Numbered from the stretch's first letter, positions 1-9,276 are shown. The stretch: DNA of 64,000 bases from Sheuella sp. (GCA_030650995.1 JAUSCY010000086.1:21261-85260), one strand, 5' to 3'. The notes: generated by a model not told the origin, from the sequence alone. Numbers and translations: made by a program.

Positions 1-829
1 TTTTGACCAAAAAGGTGCAATTACTGGCGCACAACTCAAAAGTGATGGCCGTGCCATTACTTATGGTGGCGTGGGCACGATGTCCAAATCCAAAAACAAC
101 GGCGTCGATCCGCAATCACTGATCGATACGCAGGGTGCGGATACCGCGCGTCTGTTTGTCATGTTTACTGCGCCCCCCGAGCAAACGCTCGAATGGTCTG
201 ACTCCGGTGTCGAGGGCTCTAATCGCTTCCTGCGCCGCCTATGGTCACTGGGTCACAGTAAACAGTCTGTGATCTCCCGTGGTCTGAAAGCAACCGGTGA
301 TGCAAAAGACTGGTCAAGTGCCTCTCAGGACATCAAAAAACTGCGTTTTGAGATCTACACACTGCTCAAACAGGCCGATTACGATTACCAGCGTATCCAG
401 TACAACACGGTGGTGTCTGCCTGCATGAAAATGCTCAATGCGATCGATGACGCAAAGCTTGGTGAATCCGCTCAGGCCGATGCAGCAATAACGGAGCTGA
501 TGGGCGTGCTGTTGCGCGTGCTCTACCCCGTAGTGCCGCATATCACCTGGAAGCTCTGGGAAGAGCTCGGCTACGCTGCAGTTCATGGAGATTTGCTAGA
601 CGCTCCATGGCCTGTGGTTGATGAGTCTGCGCTCGTGACAGATCAGCTTGAGCTGGTTTTGCAGGTCAATGGCAAACTTCGGGGTAACCTGACGGTTGCA
701 CGCGAAGCTTCGAAAGAACAAATCGAGCAAATGGCATGCGCACATGAGGCAGTCGTACGTAACCTTGAGGGGCGTGCGCCTAAGCGTGTGATTGTTGTGC
801 CCGGTAAACTCGTCAACGTAGTTGGTTAA
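1..829 (+). CDS. leuS: Leucyl-tRNA synthetase, C-terminal part (5' end outside window)
   Basis: Class I aminoacyl-tRNA synthetase that charges tRNA-Leu in the cytoplasm. The reading frame is open from base 2 to the TAA at 827-829, giving 276 residues. The class I signature loop MSKSKNNG starts near visible residue 27; it is followed by the helical anticodon-binding domain and the small C-terminal domain ending in residues like [12 protein letters not shown], typical of bacterial LeuRS. Roughly two thirds of the enzyme lies to the left of the window. lptE begins 17 bases after the stop, the usual betaproteobacterial order leuS-lptE-holA. Nothing suggests damage. Identification is firm; only the true start is out of view. 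Confidence 0.97.
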   Translation, partial: FDQKGAITGAQLKSDGRAITYGGVGTMSKSKNNGVDPQSLIDTQGADTARLFVMFTAPPEQTLEWSDSGVEGSNRFLRRLWSLGHSKQSVISRGLKATGDAKDWSSASQDIKKLRFEIYTLLKQADYDYQRIQYNTVVSACMKMLNAIDDAKLGESAQADAAITELMGVLLRVLYPVVPHITWKLWEELGYAAVHGDLLDAPWPVVDESALVTDQLELVLQVNGKLRGNLTVAREASKEQIEQMACAHEAVVRNLEGRAPKRVIVVPGKLVNVVG

Positions 830-845
830 ACAGGATCAGGGCTTG

Positions 846-1619
846 ATGAATCGTCTGACAGCATTTAACAGAAATTTTGCGCAAAACTCTACAAGGGTTG
901 CATGCCGACTCTTTTTGGGTCTCGCTGTATTGATGCTGACAGCTTGCGGCTTCAGGATGCAAGGTGAGACACCCATGCCTTTTGATTCGCTCTACATCAC
1001 GATTCCACAAAACTCCCAGTTTGGTGCGGATATTCGTCGTGCAATTCGCGCCGCCTCTCCCAACACCAAGATTATCGAAACCTCTGATATGGTTGTCAGA
1101 GCAACAGATTTTGATGTGGACGACAATGCCGATAGTCCTGGAGCACTGAATGCGCTCAAGCTAAAAAAGGCGCAAAAACTTGCTCAAGCCAAGCTTGAAC
1201 AGGTTGCTGAATTCCGAAATACACGTCAAGTGTCCCTGAACTCACAGGGTAAGGTTGAAGAGCTGGAGCTGTCTCTGCGCTATACCTATCGACTCGTTGA
1301 TGCAAAAGACCGGATCATTATCCCTGATACAACCCTGTACTCGGTTCGTAACATGCCGTTTGATGACCGTGTCGTTCAAGCTAAGGAAGGCGAAGCTGCG
1401 ACACTGTTCAAAGACATGCAAAAAAGTCTTGTGACGCGGATCATGCGCCGGATTACCGCCCCAGATGTTAAAGAGCGCTGGGATGTCGTACAGGCTGAAC
1501 GTAACGAAGACGATCCGGAGCACGAAGTTGTCACGCCAGCGCGTCTGCCAAGCGTGATTCCAGGGCCATGGCAGAACCCATCGCTCACACCGAATCCGAT
1601 TCCGATCAGTCCAAATTGA
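846..1619 (+). CDS. lptE: LPS-assembly lipoprotein LptE (RlpB)
   Basis: LptE is the outer-membrane lipoprotein that plugs the LptD barrel and helps insert lipopolysaccharide into the outer leaflet. The 257-residue product has a lipoprotein signal: a basic start, a hydrophobic stretch and a lipobox LTAC with the acylated cysteine at residue 34, followed by GFRMQG, the usual LptE mature start. I chose ATG 846; a TTG at 822 in the same frame would overlap leuS and lengthen the signal peptide unnaturally. The last ~35 residues form a proline-rich tail (PGPWQNPSLTPNPIPISP). It lies between leuS and holA as in other Burkholderiales. LptE is poorly conserved, so the call rests on lipobox plus synteny. 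Confidence 0.93.
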   Translation: MNRLTAFNRNFAQNSTRVACRLFLGLAVLMLTACGFRMQGETPMPFDSLYITIPQNSQFGADIRRAIRAASPNTKIIETSDMVVRATDFDVDDNADSPGALNALKLKKAQKLAQAKLEQVAEFRNTRQVSLNSQGKVEELELSLRYTYRLVDAKDRIIIPDTTLYSVRNMPFDDRVVQAKEGEAATLFKDMQKSLVTRIMRRITAPDVKERWDVVQAERNEDDPEHEVVTPARLPSVIPGPWQNPSLTPNPIPISPN

Positions 1620-1630
1620 TAGGTATCTGA

Positions 1631-2662
1631 GTGGATACCGACAGACTGCTTCAATCTCTTGCTAAACCAGGCGCGAGCCTGGCCGCCCTGTTTGTGGTGA
1701 CTGGAGACGATCCTTTACTAACCATTGAGGCAGCGGATGCTCTGAGGGCGATTGCGCGTGCTGCAGGCTTTCTGGAACGTATGTCTTTCGTCATGGATGC
1801 TCGCAGCGACTGGAGCACTCTTGGCATTGCCTCGGGTAGTGGCTCATTGTTTGGTGACAAACAATTAATGGAAATATCCATCCCGACGGGCAAACCAGGC
1901 AAACAAGGTGCGGATGCACTCGTTGCGCTAGCCTCCCGGTGTCAGGGACAGGCAGATGAAGTCTTGACAATTGTCTCGCTGCCCAAGCTCGACAGAGCAG
2001 CCCGTGAAGGCAAATGGGCGAGCGCGCTGTTCAATGCAGGCACCGTACTCGAAATGGCCAACATTGAGCGCCATCAGTTACCAGAATGGATTTCACTCAG
2101 ACTCGCACGCCAGTCTCAACAGGCTGATACAGCAACGCTGCAATGGCTCGCGGATAAAGTCGAGGGCAATCTTCTTGCCGCTCATCAGGAAATCCTCAAA
2201 CTCGGATTGCTGTTTGAACCCGGGCTGCTCGCGCATGATGACGTTGAACAAGCCGTCATGAATGTAGCGCGCTATGACGTGTTTGGACTGCGTGATGCGA
2301 TGCTGGTGGGAGATGTCCCACGGATGGTCAGAGTGATGGCAGGTCTGAAAGCAGAAGGTGAGGCGCTGCCTTTGGTGTTGTGGGCAATTGGTGAGGAAAT
2401 CCGCATCCTCGCACGCATTGCAGCAGGCACCTCTTCGGGACAAGATATGTCTGCCATGCTACGCTCACAGCGTGTGTTCGGTCAGCATGAGCGTTTGGCA
2501 AGACAAGCACTCAGCCGTGTACCCGCCCGCAATTGGGTGGCGGCGGTCCAGCATGCTCACGAAGTTGATCGCCTGATCAAGGGATTGCAGGTAAGTGGGC
2601 GACTGCAGGATCCGTGGGAAGAAATGACGCGTCTGGCCATGAGGGTAGCAGTTGCCCGATAA
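1631..2662 (+). CDS. holA: DNA polymerase III delta subunit
   Basis: Delta subunit of the clamp-loader complex, which opens the beta sliding clamp and helps load it on primed DNA. The 343-residue length is normal for HolA. The N-terminal AAA-like region contains VVTGDDPLLTIEAADALR, and the C-terminal helical collar region ends in ..RLQDPWEEMTRLAMRVA, typical of the family. The start is GTG at 1631, 11 bases after the lptE stop, so it is probably co-transcribed with leuS-lptE. proA follows after about 50 bases. The order lptE-holA-proA supports the assignment. No anomalies seen. Confidence 0.95.
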   Translation: MDTDRLLQSLAKPGASLAALFVVTGDDPLLTIEAADALRAIARAAGFLERMSFVMDARSDWSTLGIASGSGSLFGDKQLMEISIPTGKPGKQGADALVALASRCQGQADEVLTIVSLPKLDRAAREGKWASALFNAGTVLEMANIERHQLPEWISLRLARQSQQADTATLQWLADKVEGNLLAAHQEILKLGLLFEPGLLAHDDVEQAVMNVARYDVFGLRDAMLVGDVPRMVRVMAGLKAEGEALPLVLWAIGEEIRILARIAAGTSSGQDMSAMLRSQRVFGQHERLARQALSRVPARNWVAAVQHAHEVDRLIKGLQVSGRLQDPWEEMTRLAMRVAVAR

Positions 2663-2713
2663 TAGAAAATCATTCACTTATTCCTTTCCATCGCTGCTTA
2701 ACCCGGTATTTCT

Positions 2714-3973
2714 ATGACTTCATTACAGGACTCGATGCTGAGCATTGGACAGCTCGCCAGACAGGCGTCGCGAGAGATGCTGCGTGCAACGGGTGCCCAA
2801 AAGGCAAAGGCTTTGCTCGCTATGGCAGATACACTCAGTGAGCAACGCGCTGCACTGCAGTCTGCCAACATGCTTGACCTTGATGCCGCACGCGCCCGCA
2901 ATATCGAACCCGCATTGCTTGACCGTCTGACACTTTCAGATCGCAGCATCGACACCATGATCGAGGGCCTGCGCCAGATTGCCGCCATGCCAGATCCTGT
3001 CGGGGGTTTGACCGCCTCGTCAGTACGTCCCAACGGCATGCAAGTCGCACAGATGCGTGTACCTCTCGGTGTGATTGGTATCATCTATGAGTCACGCCCA
3101 AACGTCACCATCGACGCAGCCGCTTTATGTCTGAAGTCAGGCAATGCTGCCATCTTGCGAGGAGGCAGTGAAGCACTGCATTCCAACCTTGCCCTGGGCA
3201 AAGTCGTCCAGCAAGGCCTGGCCGCAGCAGGTCTGCCAGCCCAGGCAGTGCAGGTGATCGACACGCCAGACCGGGCTGCCGTCGGCATGCTCATCACCAT
3301 GACAGAGCATATCGATGTGATCATCCCGCGAGGTGGCAAGAGTCTAATCAAACGACTGGCGGAAGAAGCACGCGTGCCGATGATCAAGCATCTGGATGGC
3401 AACTGTCACGTGTATATCGATGCGCACGCGGATCTTCAAAAAGCCTCGGACATCGCATTTAATGCAAAGACATACCGGTATGGCGTCTGCGGTGCAATGG
3501 AAACATTACTGGTGCACACTGCAGTCGCGCAAGCTGTGTTGCCTGAATTAGCGGATAGATTTATCGCACATGGTGTTGAACTGCGTGGCTGTCCAATCGT
3601 ACAAAAAATTATTCCTGCTGCGCTGAGTGCGACACAGGAAGACTGGGGCACCGAGTATCTTGCTCCCATCCTCGCAGTCAAAGTAGTCGAATCCATTGAA
3701 GAGGCGATTGCGCACATTGAACGATGGGGTTCAGGCCATACCGACTCAATCGTGACCAAAGACATTTCCAGCGCACAGCAGTTTCAACGCGAAGTCGATT
3801 CGAGCTCTGTGTATGTCAATCTGCCGACCTGTTTTGCAGACGGCTTTGAATATGGTCTGGGCGCAGAAATAGGCATTTCCACTAATCGATTGCATGCACG
3901 CGGCCCGGTCGGGCTTGAAGGACTCACAACGCTAAAGTGGGTGTTGCAGGGAAATGGCCAAATCAGGGGCTGA
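2714..3973 (+). CDS. proA: Gamma-glutamyl phosphate reductase
   Basis: NADPH-dependent reduction of gamma-glutamyl phosphate to glutamate-5-semialdehyde, second step of proline synthesis. The 419-residue product has the full aldehyde-dehydrogenase fold of ProA: cofactor-binding segment around [16 protein letters not shown] (residues ~116-131), the catalytic region [15 protein letters not shown] with Cys259, and the C-terminal [21 protein letters not shown]. The ATG at 2714 fits the family N-terminus. proB is not in the window, so the two proline genes are unlinked here as in many Burkholderiales. Third gene of the holA-proA stretch; separate transcription is possible. Confidence 0.97.
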   Translation: MTSLQDSMLSIGQLARQASREMLRATGAQKAKALLAMADTLSEQRAALQSANMLDLDAARARNIEPALLDRLTLSDRSIDTMIEGLRQIAAMPDPVGGLTASSVRPNGMQVAQMRVPLGVIGIIYESRPNVTIDAAALCLKSGNAAILRGGSEALHSNLALGKVVQQGLAAAGLPAQAVQVIDTPDRAAVGMLITMTEHIDVIIPRGGKSLIKRLAEEARVPMIKHLDGNCHVYIDAHADLQKASDIAFNAKTYRYGVCGAMETLLVHTAVAQAVLPELADRFIAHGVELRGCPIVQKIIPAALSATQEDWGTEYLAPILAVKVVESIEEAIAHIERWGSGHTDSIVTKDISSAQQFQREVDSSSVYVNLPTCFADGFEYGLGAEIGISTNRLHARGPVGLEGLTTLKWVLQGNGQIRG

Positions 3974-4051
3974 ATATAACGCTGTATAGCGCCGAATAAT
4001 ATTTTGCGCCTTGCAATGTTAAACAACGGATTTTTAACGGGTGATTGAAGC

Positions 4052-4474
4052 ATGCTCTGGATTAAAGCCTTCCATATCGTTTTTGTAGCCTCCTGGTTTG
4101 CAGGACTGTTTTACTTGCCCCGCATCTATGTAAATATGGCGCAAGAGTCTGATCCTGCCGTCCTGAAAACGCTCGCAGGTATGGCCAGGCGGCTATACAG
4201 ATTCATGACAATCCTTGCAATACCTGCTGTCTTGCTTGGCCTGTGGCTTTACATACAATATGGTATCGGTCGTGGTCCAGGTAACGGCTGGATGCATGCG
4301 AAATTATTTTTTGTTGTGCTCATTATTGGCTATCACCATGCCTGTGGTGTGTTGCTGCGCAAATTCGAACAAGGCGCTAATAAGCGCTCTCATGTTTTTT
4401 ACCGCTGGTTCAACGAGATTCCCGTGTTGATGCTGGTAGCTGTGACGGTGCTGGTTGTCGTCAAGCCTTTCTGA
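4052..4474 (+). CDS. hemJ: HemJ/UPF0093-like membrane protein (putative protoporphyrinogen oxidase)
   Basis: Small integral inner-membrane protein of 140 residues. It begins MLWIKAFHIVFVASWFAGLFYLPR, which is the hallmark N-terminus of the HemJ family, with the conserved His8 expected to bind heme. Four hydrophobic segments are visible, and the MHAKLFFV segment carries the conserved lysine of the family. HemJ oxidises protoporphyrinogen IX to protoporphyrin IX, the penultimate heme step, in bacteria lacking HemG and HemY. The function is inferred from family; some members are annotated only as CopD-like proteins. It ends 9 bases before the RNA methyltransferase gene, so the two are probably co-transcribed. 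Confidence 0.85.
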   Translation: MLWIKAFHIVFVASWFAGLFYLPRIYVNMAQESDPAVLKTLAGMARRLYRFMTILAIPAVLLGLWLYIQYGIGRGPGNGWMHAKLFFVVLIIGYHHACGVLLRKFEQGANKRSHVFYRWFNEIPVLMLVAVTVLVVVKPF

Positions 4475-4483
4475 TAGGTTTAT

Positions 4484-6322
4484 ATGTCTGAGCAGGATTC
4501 CAGTCGCAAGACTCTGTCGATCAAACCGCGCGCCAAAAAGGCTGCGGATCCATCGCCTCAAGAAAAACCCCGTACACGTATTGGTGCCCGGGCCCGTAAA
4601 GTCGCGCAGATCACCCACGAAAAAGTAAAAGTCGCGCGTCAAGCTGAAATTGACCAGCCGGAAGTCGCTGCGCCCCAACAGCCTGGTCATTACGATCAGG
4701 CCAGACGTGGCAGTAGCCGTGCGGGCAATCTGGGCGATTCCGGCGAGGGTCGACGTTCAATAGATGACCGGCGCCCTGCCAGCCCGAGAACGGGCAGCGA
4801 TGATCCGCGCCGCACGACACGCCAACCCAGTGCGCGCGTACCGTCATCAAAAGGTGTGCAATCCAAAAGCGCACGTCCATCCAGTGACGAGCGACGCGAG
4901 CACCGTGCACCCCGTCATGATCAGGCAAACTACGATCGTGCCCCGTATCAAGAGCAGCCCGCTCGCGAATTGCCCCGCCAGGAGCGCTCCAAGTTGCCGC
5001 CAGCGCCCCAGATGACGTCTTACGATGATGAGATCCCTGCTGCCAGCTGGGATGACATGTTCGAGGATGACGATAATGTGCAGAGTGCAGCGCCGGAGGC
5101 GACAGATTATTCGCAACAGCACGATGTATCGCCCAGTCCTCGTTCAAACTATTCAGGTGCACCACGGATCATTCACGATGCGGAAATCTTTGCGATTTTT
5201 GCACCCTGCCCGGTCGGTCTTGAGGAGGTTCTGGCTGCGGAACTCACTGCACTCGGTTATGACAGTGTCCAGCCTACCCGGGCAGGTTGCCATTTCGAAG
5301 CAGACTGGTGGGGCGTACAACGTGCAAACCTCTACTCCCGATTAGCAACACGCATTCTGGTGCGACTCGGCCAGGCTCCTGTCCAGCGTGAAGACGACAT
5401 CCTTGAGCTTGCTCAGTCCATCTCCTGGGAGCGGTGGTTCGGTCCGGAGCACACCCTACGTGTCGATACCTCTGCCGTGCGTAGCCCGATGCAGAGTTTG
5501 CAGTATTGCAATCTGCGCGCCAAAGATGGCATTTGTGACAGGCTGCGTGAGCTAGAGGGCGCGCGACCATCGATTGATACCGTGCGTCCCGATGCACGCG
5601 TGCATTTATTTCTGTCCGCTGACACGGCGACGCTTTACCTCGACACCTCCGGTGAGTCACTGTTTAAACGTGGCTGGCGTTTGGACAAAGGTGATGCGCC
5701 TTTGCGCGAAAACCTCGCGGCAGGCATCCTGGCACTGTCTGGCTGGGACCCTGCTGGCGCACTGATTGATCCTTTCTGTGGCAGCGGCACCATTCTGATC
5801 GAAGCCGCCTGGATTGCACTGGGTGTACCCCCAGGCATTACCCGGCCCTTTGGATTTGAGAGGCTGCGTGACCATCAACCGCGTCGCTGGGAAGATCTCA
5901 AAGCAGAGGCTTCCTCGCGCATACTGCCTGGTCTGGAGGCGCCACTAGTCGGCATTGATGCGGACCCGCTGGCAATTGAAGCCGCGCAACGTAATGCAGA
6001 ACGGGCATTCCTGACCGAAGACACGATTCATTTCGAACTTGGTGATGCACGCGATGCCGTCGCCCCTGCTCCAACTGGCTGGCTGGTCACTAACCCACCC
6101 TACGGCGAGAGACTGGAGGAGGAAGATCTGGAGTTCTGGCGGGAATGGTCTTCGAACCTTAAAAAGGAATTTGCAGGCTGGCAGGTAAACATCATTACCT
6201 CAGATCTGGATTTACCCAAGCATCTTCGCCTGAAAGCCAATCGCCGCACGCCGATCTTTAACGGCGCACTGGATTGCCGACTTTTTAATTTTGAGCTTGT
6301 GGCGGACAGTTACCGTAGTTAA
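4484..6322 (+). CDS. THUMP-domain class I RNA methyltransferase (RlmL/YcbY N-terminal type) with long disordered N-terminus
   Basis: SAM-dependent methyltransferase of the family that makes m2G in 23S rRNA (first half of E. coli RlmKL). Residues ~240-400 match a THUMP RNA-binding domain with the entry motif IFAPCPVGLEEVLAAEL; the catalytic domain follows, with SAM motif DPFCGSGT at ~429 and the base-amination motif NPPYGER at ~537. The first ~230 residues are low-complexity and rich in Arg, Ser, Pro and Asp, which is not part of the core family and is probably a disordered RNA-binding extension. The K domain (RlmK) is absent, so this is an RlmL-only protein. Exact target guanine is inferred. 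Confidence 0.9.
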   Translation: MSEQDSSRKTLSIKPRAKKAADPSPQEKPRTRIGARARKVAQITHEKVKVARQAEIDQPEVAAPQQPGHYDQARRGSSRAGNLGDSGEGRRSIDDRRPASPRTGSDDPRRTTRQPSARVPSSKGVQSKSARPSSDERREHRAPRHDQANYDRAPYQEQPARELPRQERSKLPPAPQMTSYDDEIPAASWDDMFEDDDNVQSAAPEATDYSQQHDVSPSPRSNYSGAPRIIHDAEIFAIFAPCPVGLEEVLAAELTALGYDSVQPTRAGCHFEADWWGVQRANLYSRLATRILVRLGQAPVQREDDILELAQSISWERWFGPEHTLRVDTSAVRSPMQSLQYCNLRAKDGICDRLRELEGARPSIDTVRPDARVHLFLSADTATLYLDTSGESLFKRGWRLDKGDAPLRENLAAGILALSGWDPAGALIDPFCGSGTILIEAAWIALGVPPGITRPFGFERLRDHQPRRWEDLKAEASSRILPGLEAPLVGIDADPLAIEAAQRNAERAFLTEDTIHFELGDARDAVAPAPTGWLVTNPPYGERLEEEDLEFWREWSSNLKKEFAGWQVNIITSDLDLPKHLRLKANRRTPIFNGALDCRLFNFELVADSYRS

Positions 6323-6376
6323 GTGTGTTGCCGCAACGCAACATTTGAACGATTTGATGATAATTTCTAACTTATT

Positions 6377-6440
6377 TAGGGTTATCCCTATGTTTGACTT
6401 GCGCGATAAAGGGTTTTCCCTAATAATAGGGTTATCCCTA
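6377..6440 (+). promoter_or_regulatory. Cluster of three TAGGG-N4-CCCTA inverted repeats
   Basis: Three 14-base elements lie in the promoter region of the 58-residue gene. Two are identical, TAGGGTTATCCCTA at 6377-6390 and 6427-6440; the middle one, AAGGGTTTTCCCTA at 6409-6422, has one arm mismatch. The centres are 32 and 18 bases apart. Each has 5-base arms around a 4-base spacer, as expected for a dimeric regulator. The third copy ends 19 bases before the start codon, so binding there would probably affect transcription or translation initiation. The regulator is unknown. Confidence 0.6.
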
Positions 6441-6459
6441 ACCCGCACAGGAAATTACC

Positions 6460-6636
6460 ATGCAAATCAACAACACCAGCCGTTTGACCGACACTCTTGA
6501 ACGTGAACTTCTCGCCCACGCGATGGAAGAACAGTTCCGCCCACATCCGATTCGCGCAGTCGGAAAGCTCTTTAACGGACTTATATCTTTTACAGCAACA
6601 GCCCGTGCAAAGACTAAAATGGGTCAAATGATCTAA
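6460..6636 (+). CDS. Unrecognised 58-residue small protein
   Basis: A short frame from ATG 6460 to TAA 6634-6636. It has a good ribosome site, AGGA at 6449-6452 with a 7-base spacer, and lies directly behind the inverted-repeat cluster. The product starts MQINNTSRLTDTLERELL and ends ATARAKTKMGQMI: an acidic, probably helical N-terminal half and a basic C-terminal half, with no signal peptide and no clear membrane segment. Size and layout recall the small DUF1127-like stress proteins of proteobacteria, but I do not see the DUF1127 motif and I do not recognise the family. It stands alone between the RNA methyltransferase and the RDD gene. Confidence 0.6.
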   Translation: MQINNTSRLTDTLERELLAHAMEEQFRPHPIRAVGKLFNGLISFTATARAKTKMGQMI

Positions 6637-6683
6637 ATAGTCGAGACTGGCGAGTGGTAGGTAAAGTGCGGGATAATACTCGC

Positions 6684-7214
6684 ATGAAATCATCCTCTGT
6701 GCCCATGAGCCCTTCTCTCTCAAACGTGCCCGCTGCTCCGCGGGCACGTCGCTTTGCTTCGATGATGTATGAGGGAGTCCTGCTATTTGCTGTGGTTTTT
6801 CTTGCAGACTACCTGTTTGACACACTGACTCAAAGCAAACACGCCCTGATGCTGCGTCACACCAGACAGATCTGGTTGTTTATAGCAATTGGCCTGTACT
6901 TTATTGCCTGCTGGATCCGCAGTGGCCAGACACTTCCTATGAAAGCCTGGAATATCAGACTCATTGGCAAGGACGGCAAGCAGCCACGCATGCCACAACT
7001 ACTATTACGCTACACACTGATGTGGGTACTCCCGCTATGTGGTGCCCTGTTGGTCTGGGGACTTTCATTGTTAACGCACTGGCCCTCTACCTTGATGTTT
7101 ATCGTTCTGGCCCCCTTTACGATCTTTATTCCTACCTGGTTCACCCCTGAGCAGCAGTTTTTACACGATTTATTGTCTAGGACGCGTCTTGTGAATACTG
7201 GTAAAAACCCTTAA
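6684..7214 (+). CDS. RDD family membrane protein
   Basis: Inner-membrane protein of 176 residues from ATG 6684; an upstream GTG at 6654 is less likely. The RDD features are visible: an Arg in the first segment (RARRFASMMYEGVLLFAVVF), a GQTLPMKAWNIRLIGKDG loop after the second hydrophobic segment, and a third segment pair near the C-terminus before FLHDLLSRTRLV. Family members have been linked to ion or small-molecule transport, but no substrate can be read from the sequence. The next gene starts about 90 bases away and is probably transcribed separately. Confidence 0.88.
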   Translation: MKSSSVPMSPSLSNVPAAPRARRFASMMYEGVLLFAVVFLADYLFDTLTQSKHALMLRHTRQIWLFIAIGLYFIACWIRSGQTLPMKAWNIRLIGKDGKQPRMPQLLLRYTLMWVLPLCGALLVWGLSLLTHWPSTLMFIVLAPFTIFIPTWFTPEQQFLHDLLSRTRLVNTGKNP

Positions 7215-7307
7215 GTGTTGCTTACATACACAAGGGTATCTTGCGCTTAGTCTCAAGCTGCGCGATGCTAGGGAATTGTAAAAAAAGCGAAAGCCTCACC
7301 AACCGGT

Positions 7308-8717
7308 ATGGTTAACCAATATCAGTCTCTGTACGACTCTTTCCGTTGGCTTATCCCGACCCATTTCAATATTGGTCAGGAATGTTGTCATCGCTGGGCC
7401 AACAGCTCGGTCGATGCACGACGCATAGCGCTATTTTACGAAACACAGACTGGATTTCGCGAAATATGGACCTACGAGCGTCTGGCTGCTACGGCAAATC
7501 AGCTTGCTAACGGGTTGGTCCGCATGGGAGTCAGACAAGGTGACCGCGTCGCGCTCCTGATGGGGCAGCGACCTGAAGCAGTGGTTGCGCACATTGCGTG
7601 CTACAGCCTGGGTGCTGTTGTCGTGCCGTTTTCTCCGTCTAGCACGACTGCGTTTCTGGAACAGCGTCTGCGCGATGCAGAGGCGCGTGTGGCGATATTT
7701 GATAGTACGTCGGGTGGTTTGTTACTAAACAAGCTCTCCAGATATCCGACGCTCAAGCAACTAATAGGTATCGACGTGCAGGATGATCGTGTGCTGCACT
7801 GGCGCAATCTGATGCTGCGACAACCGAATACGTTTAAAGCGGTTGCGACTCGGGCATCAGATCCTGCTGTGTTGTTTTATGACGCGGATCGCGAGCCACA
7901 CCCCTACAAGTCCGACGCCATCGCGACTAAAACATCACCAGAACAAAGTCAGACCAAATCAGCGGTCAGCCAGGTGTCGCCACCCGGGATCATCTTGTCG
8001 CATGCTGCGCTGCTGGGAAACTTACCGACCTTTGTTGCTTCTCATAACTGGTTTCCCCGTGGCGCTGAGATTATGTGGTCGGACTACGCGTGGCACCGGA
8101 CAGAAAGCTTGATGCAAGCCCTACTCCCCACCCTTTATTTCGGTCAATCACTGATTGTCAGCGCTGAAAGCCACCCGAGTAAGCGTGTACTGGAACTCAT
8201 ACAACGCTATCGCGTGACGAGCGCGTGCATGCCCTCAGAAACACTCGTATCCGTTCAACTCGCCAACCCTTCGCCTGATTCCCCGATTACACAGACGCTG
8301 CATAGTATTGTCACCACAGGAAATCAGCTCACTCAAGAAGTGATCGACTGGAGCAAACAGAATCTCAACGTCACACCCAATGAAACCTTTGGCTCAGCTG
8401 CAACAGGTCAGATCCTTGGAAATAGCCACTTGAAATGGCCCGTGCGTGCTGGAAGTATGGGCAAACCTTATCCCGGACATCAGGTCGCGCTACTGGATCA
8501 GACAGGCTTGCCGGTCAAACCAGGTGAAACCGGTGAAATATGCTTGAATCGCTTTGATCTGAATGGTCACCCAGATCCAGCATTGTTTAGTGGACTCTGG
8601 CGTCAGGATGGCTTAACAGAAATGGTATTTTGTGGCGACTGGTATCGCAGCGGACTCTTTGCACATATGGATGAGGACGGCTACTACTGGTCAGACCCGA
8701 GTAAACTGCAAGCTTGA
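7308..8717 (+). CDS. Truncated, degenerate AMP-binding (acyl-CoA synthetase-like) protein
   Basis: The first ~180 residues match adenylate-forming acyl-CoA ligases of the medium-chain/benzoate type, beginning YDSFRWLIPTHFNIGQECCHRWA and continuing through WTYERLAATANQLANGL and GDRVALLMGQRPEAVVAHIA. Two essential parts are missing. The glycine-rich ATP loop (usual form TSGTTGxPKG) is absent; the segment at ~187-228 is a polar insert before GIILSHAALLGN. The protein also stops at DEDGYYWSDPSKLQA, where the family continues into the ~110-residue lid domain that carries the catalytic lysine. Only 28 bases separate its stop from the next gene, so no lid remnant remains. Either a decaying gene or a non-catalytic binding protein. 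Confidence 0.75.
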   Translation: MVNQYQSLYDSFRWLIPTHFNIGQECCHRWANSSVDARRIALFYETQTGFREIWTYERLAATANQLANGLVRMGVRQGDRVALLMGQRPEAVVAHIACYSLGAVVVPFSPSSTTAFLEQRLRDAEARVAIFDSTSGGLLLNKLSRYPTLKQLIGIDVQDDRVLHWRNLMLRQPNTFKAVATRASDPAVLFYDADREPHPYKSDAIATKTSPEQSQTKSAVSQVSPPGIILSHAALLGNLPTFVASHNWFPRGAEIMWSDYAWHRTESLMQALLPTLYFGQSLIVSAESHPSKRVLELIQRYRVTSACMPSETLVSVQLANPSPDSPITQTLHSIVTTGNQLTQEVIDWSKQNLNVTPNETFGSAATGQILGNSHLKWPVRAGSMGKPYPGHQVALLDQTGLPVKPGETGEICLNRFDLNGHPDPALFSGLWRQDGLTEMVFCGDWYRSGLFAHMDEDGYYWSDPSKLQA

Positions 8718-8745
8718 CTAACAGTTTATTTGAGCACAACGCACC

Positions 8746-9270
8746 ATGGCGATTTATCAACTTGGCGATCTCACACCACGGATCGACCCGACCGCTTTTA
8801 TTTTTGACTCTGCAGACATCATTGGCGATGTACTGATCGAGGCGCATGCGAGCATTTGGGCGAATGTCAGCATCCGTGGCGATAACACACTGATTCACGT
8901 TGGTCATCATTCGAACATTCAGGAAGGCAGCGTGCTGCACTCTGATGCAGGCGGCTGCCTGGTGATCGATCACCACGTGACCATCGGCCACCAAGCCATG
9001 CTGCACGGGTGCACGATTGGCACGGGCTCACTGATTGGCATGCAGGCAATTATTTTGAACAACGCAAAAATCGGCAAAAACTGTCTGATCGGCGCAGGGG
9101 CGATCATTCCTGAAGGACGGGAAATTCCTGACGGAAGTCTGGTGATTGGTGTGGGCAAAATCATGCGCACACTTTCAGAAGAAGAAATCAAAGGTATGCA
9201 TCACAATATCGCCAACTACGCAGAACGTGGTCAGATGTACCGTCAGAAACTGAAACGGATCGATCGATAA
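8746..9270 (+). CDS. Gamma-carbonic anhydrase family protein
   Basis: Left-handed beta-helix protein of 174 residues, of the YrdA/PaaY/CaiE group. Hexapeptide repeats run through the middle (IIGDVLIEAHASIWANVSIRG, TIGTGSLIGMQAIILNNAKIGKNCLIGAGAII). Histidines that bind the catalytic metal in this family are present in the HHSNIQEGSVLH, HHVTIGHQAMLHGC region. The family forms trimers; many members are thought to hydrate CO2 or to be enzyme-stabilising paralogues, and which applies here cannot be told. It is 6 bases upstream of hslO, a common pairing in Burkholderiales, and probably co-transcribed. Confidence 0.92.
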   Translation: MAIYQLGDLTPRIDPTAFIFDSADIIGDVLIEAHASIWANVSIRGDNTLIHVGHHSNIQEGSVLHSDAGGCLVIDHHVTIGHQAMLHGCTIGTGSLIGMQAIILNNAKIGKNCLIGAGAIIPEGREIPDGSLVIGVGKIMRTLSEEEIKGMHHNIANYAERGQMYRQKLKRIDR

Positions 9271-9276
9271 GTACTC

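Noticed and set aside
4611..5165. 184-codon minus-strand frame inside the RNA methyltransferase gene
   Set aside because: It mirrors the GC-rich, low-complexity extension of the real gene; composition alone opens the frame.
6377..6440. TAGGG...CCCTA repeats as homing endonuclease (I-SceI) sites
   Set aside because: Only part of the I-SceI site is matched and the elements are short palindromes, so an operator cluster is more likely.
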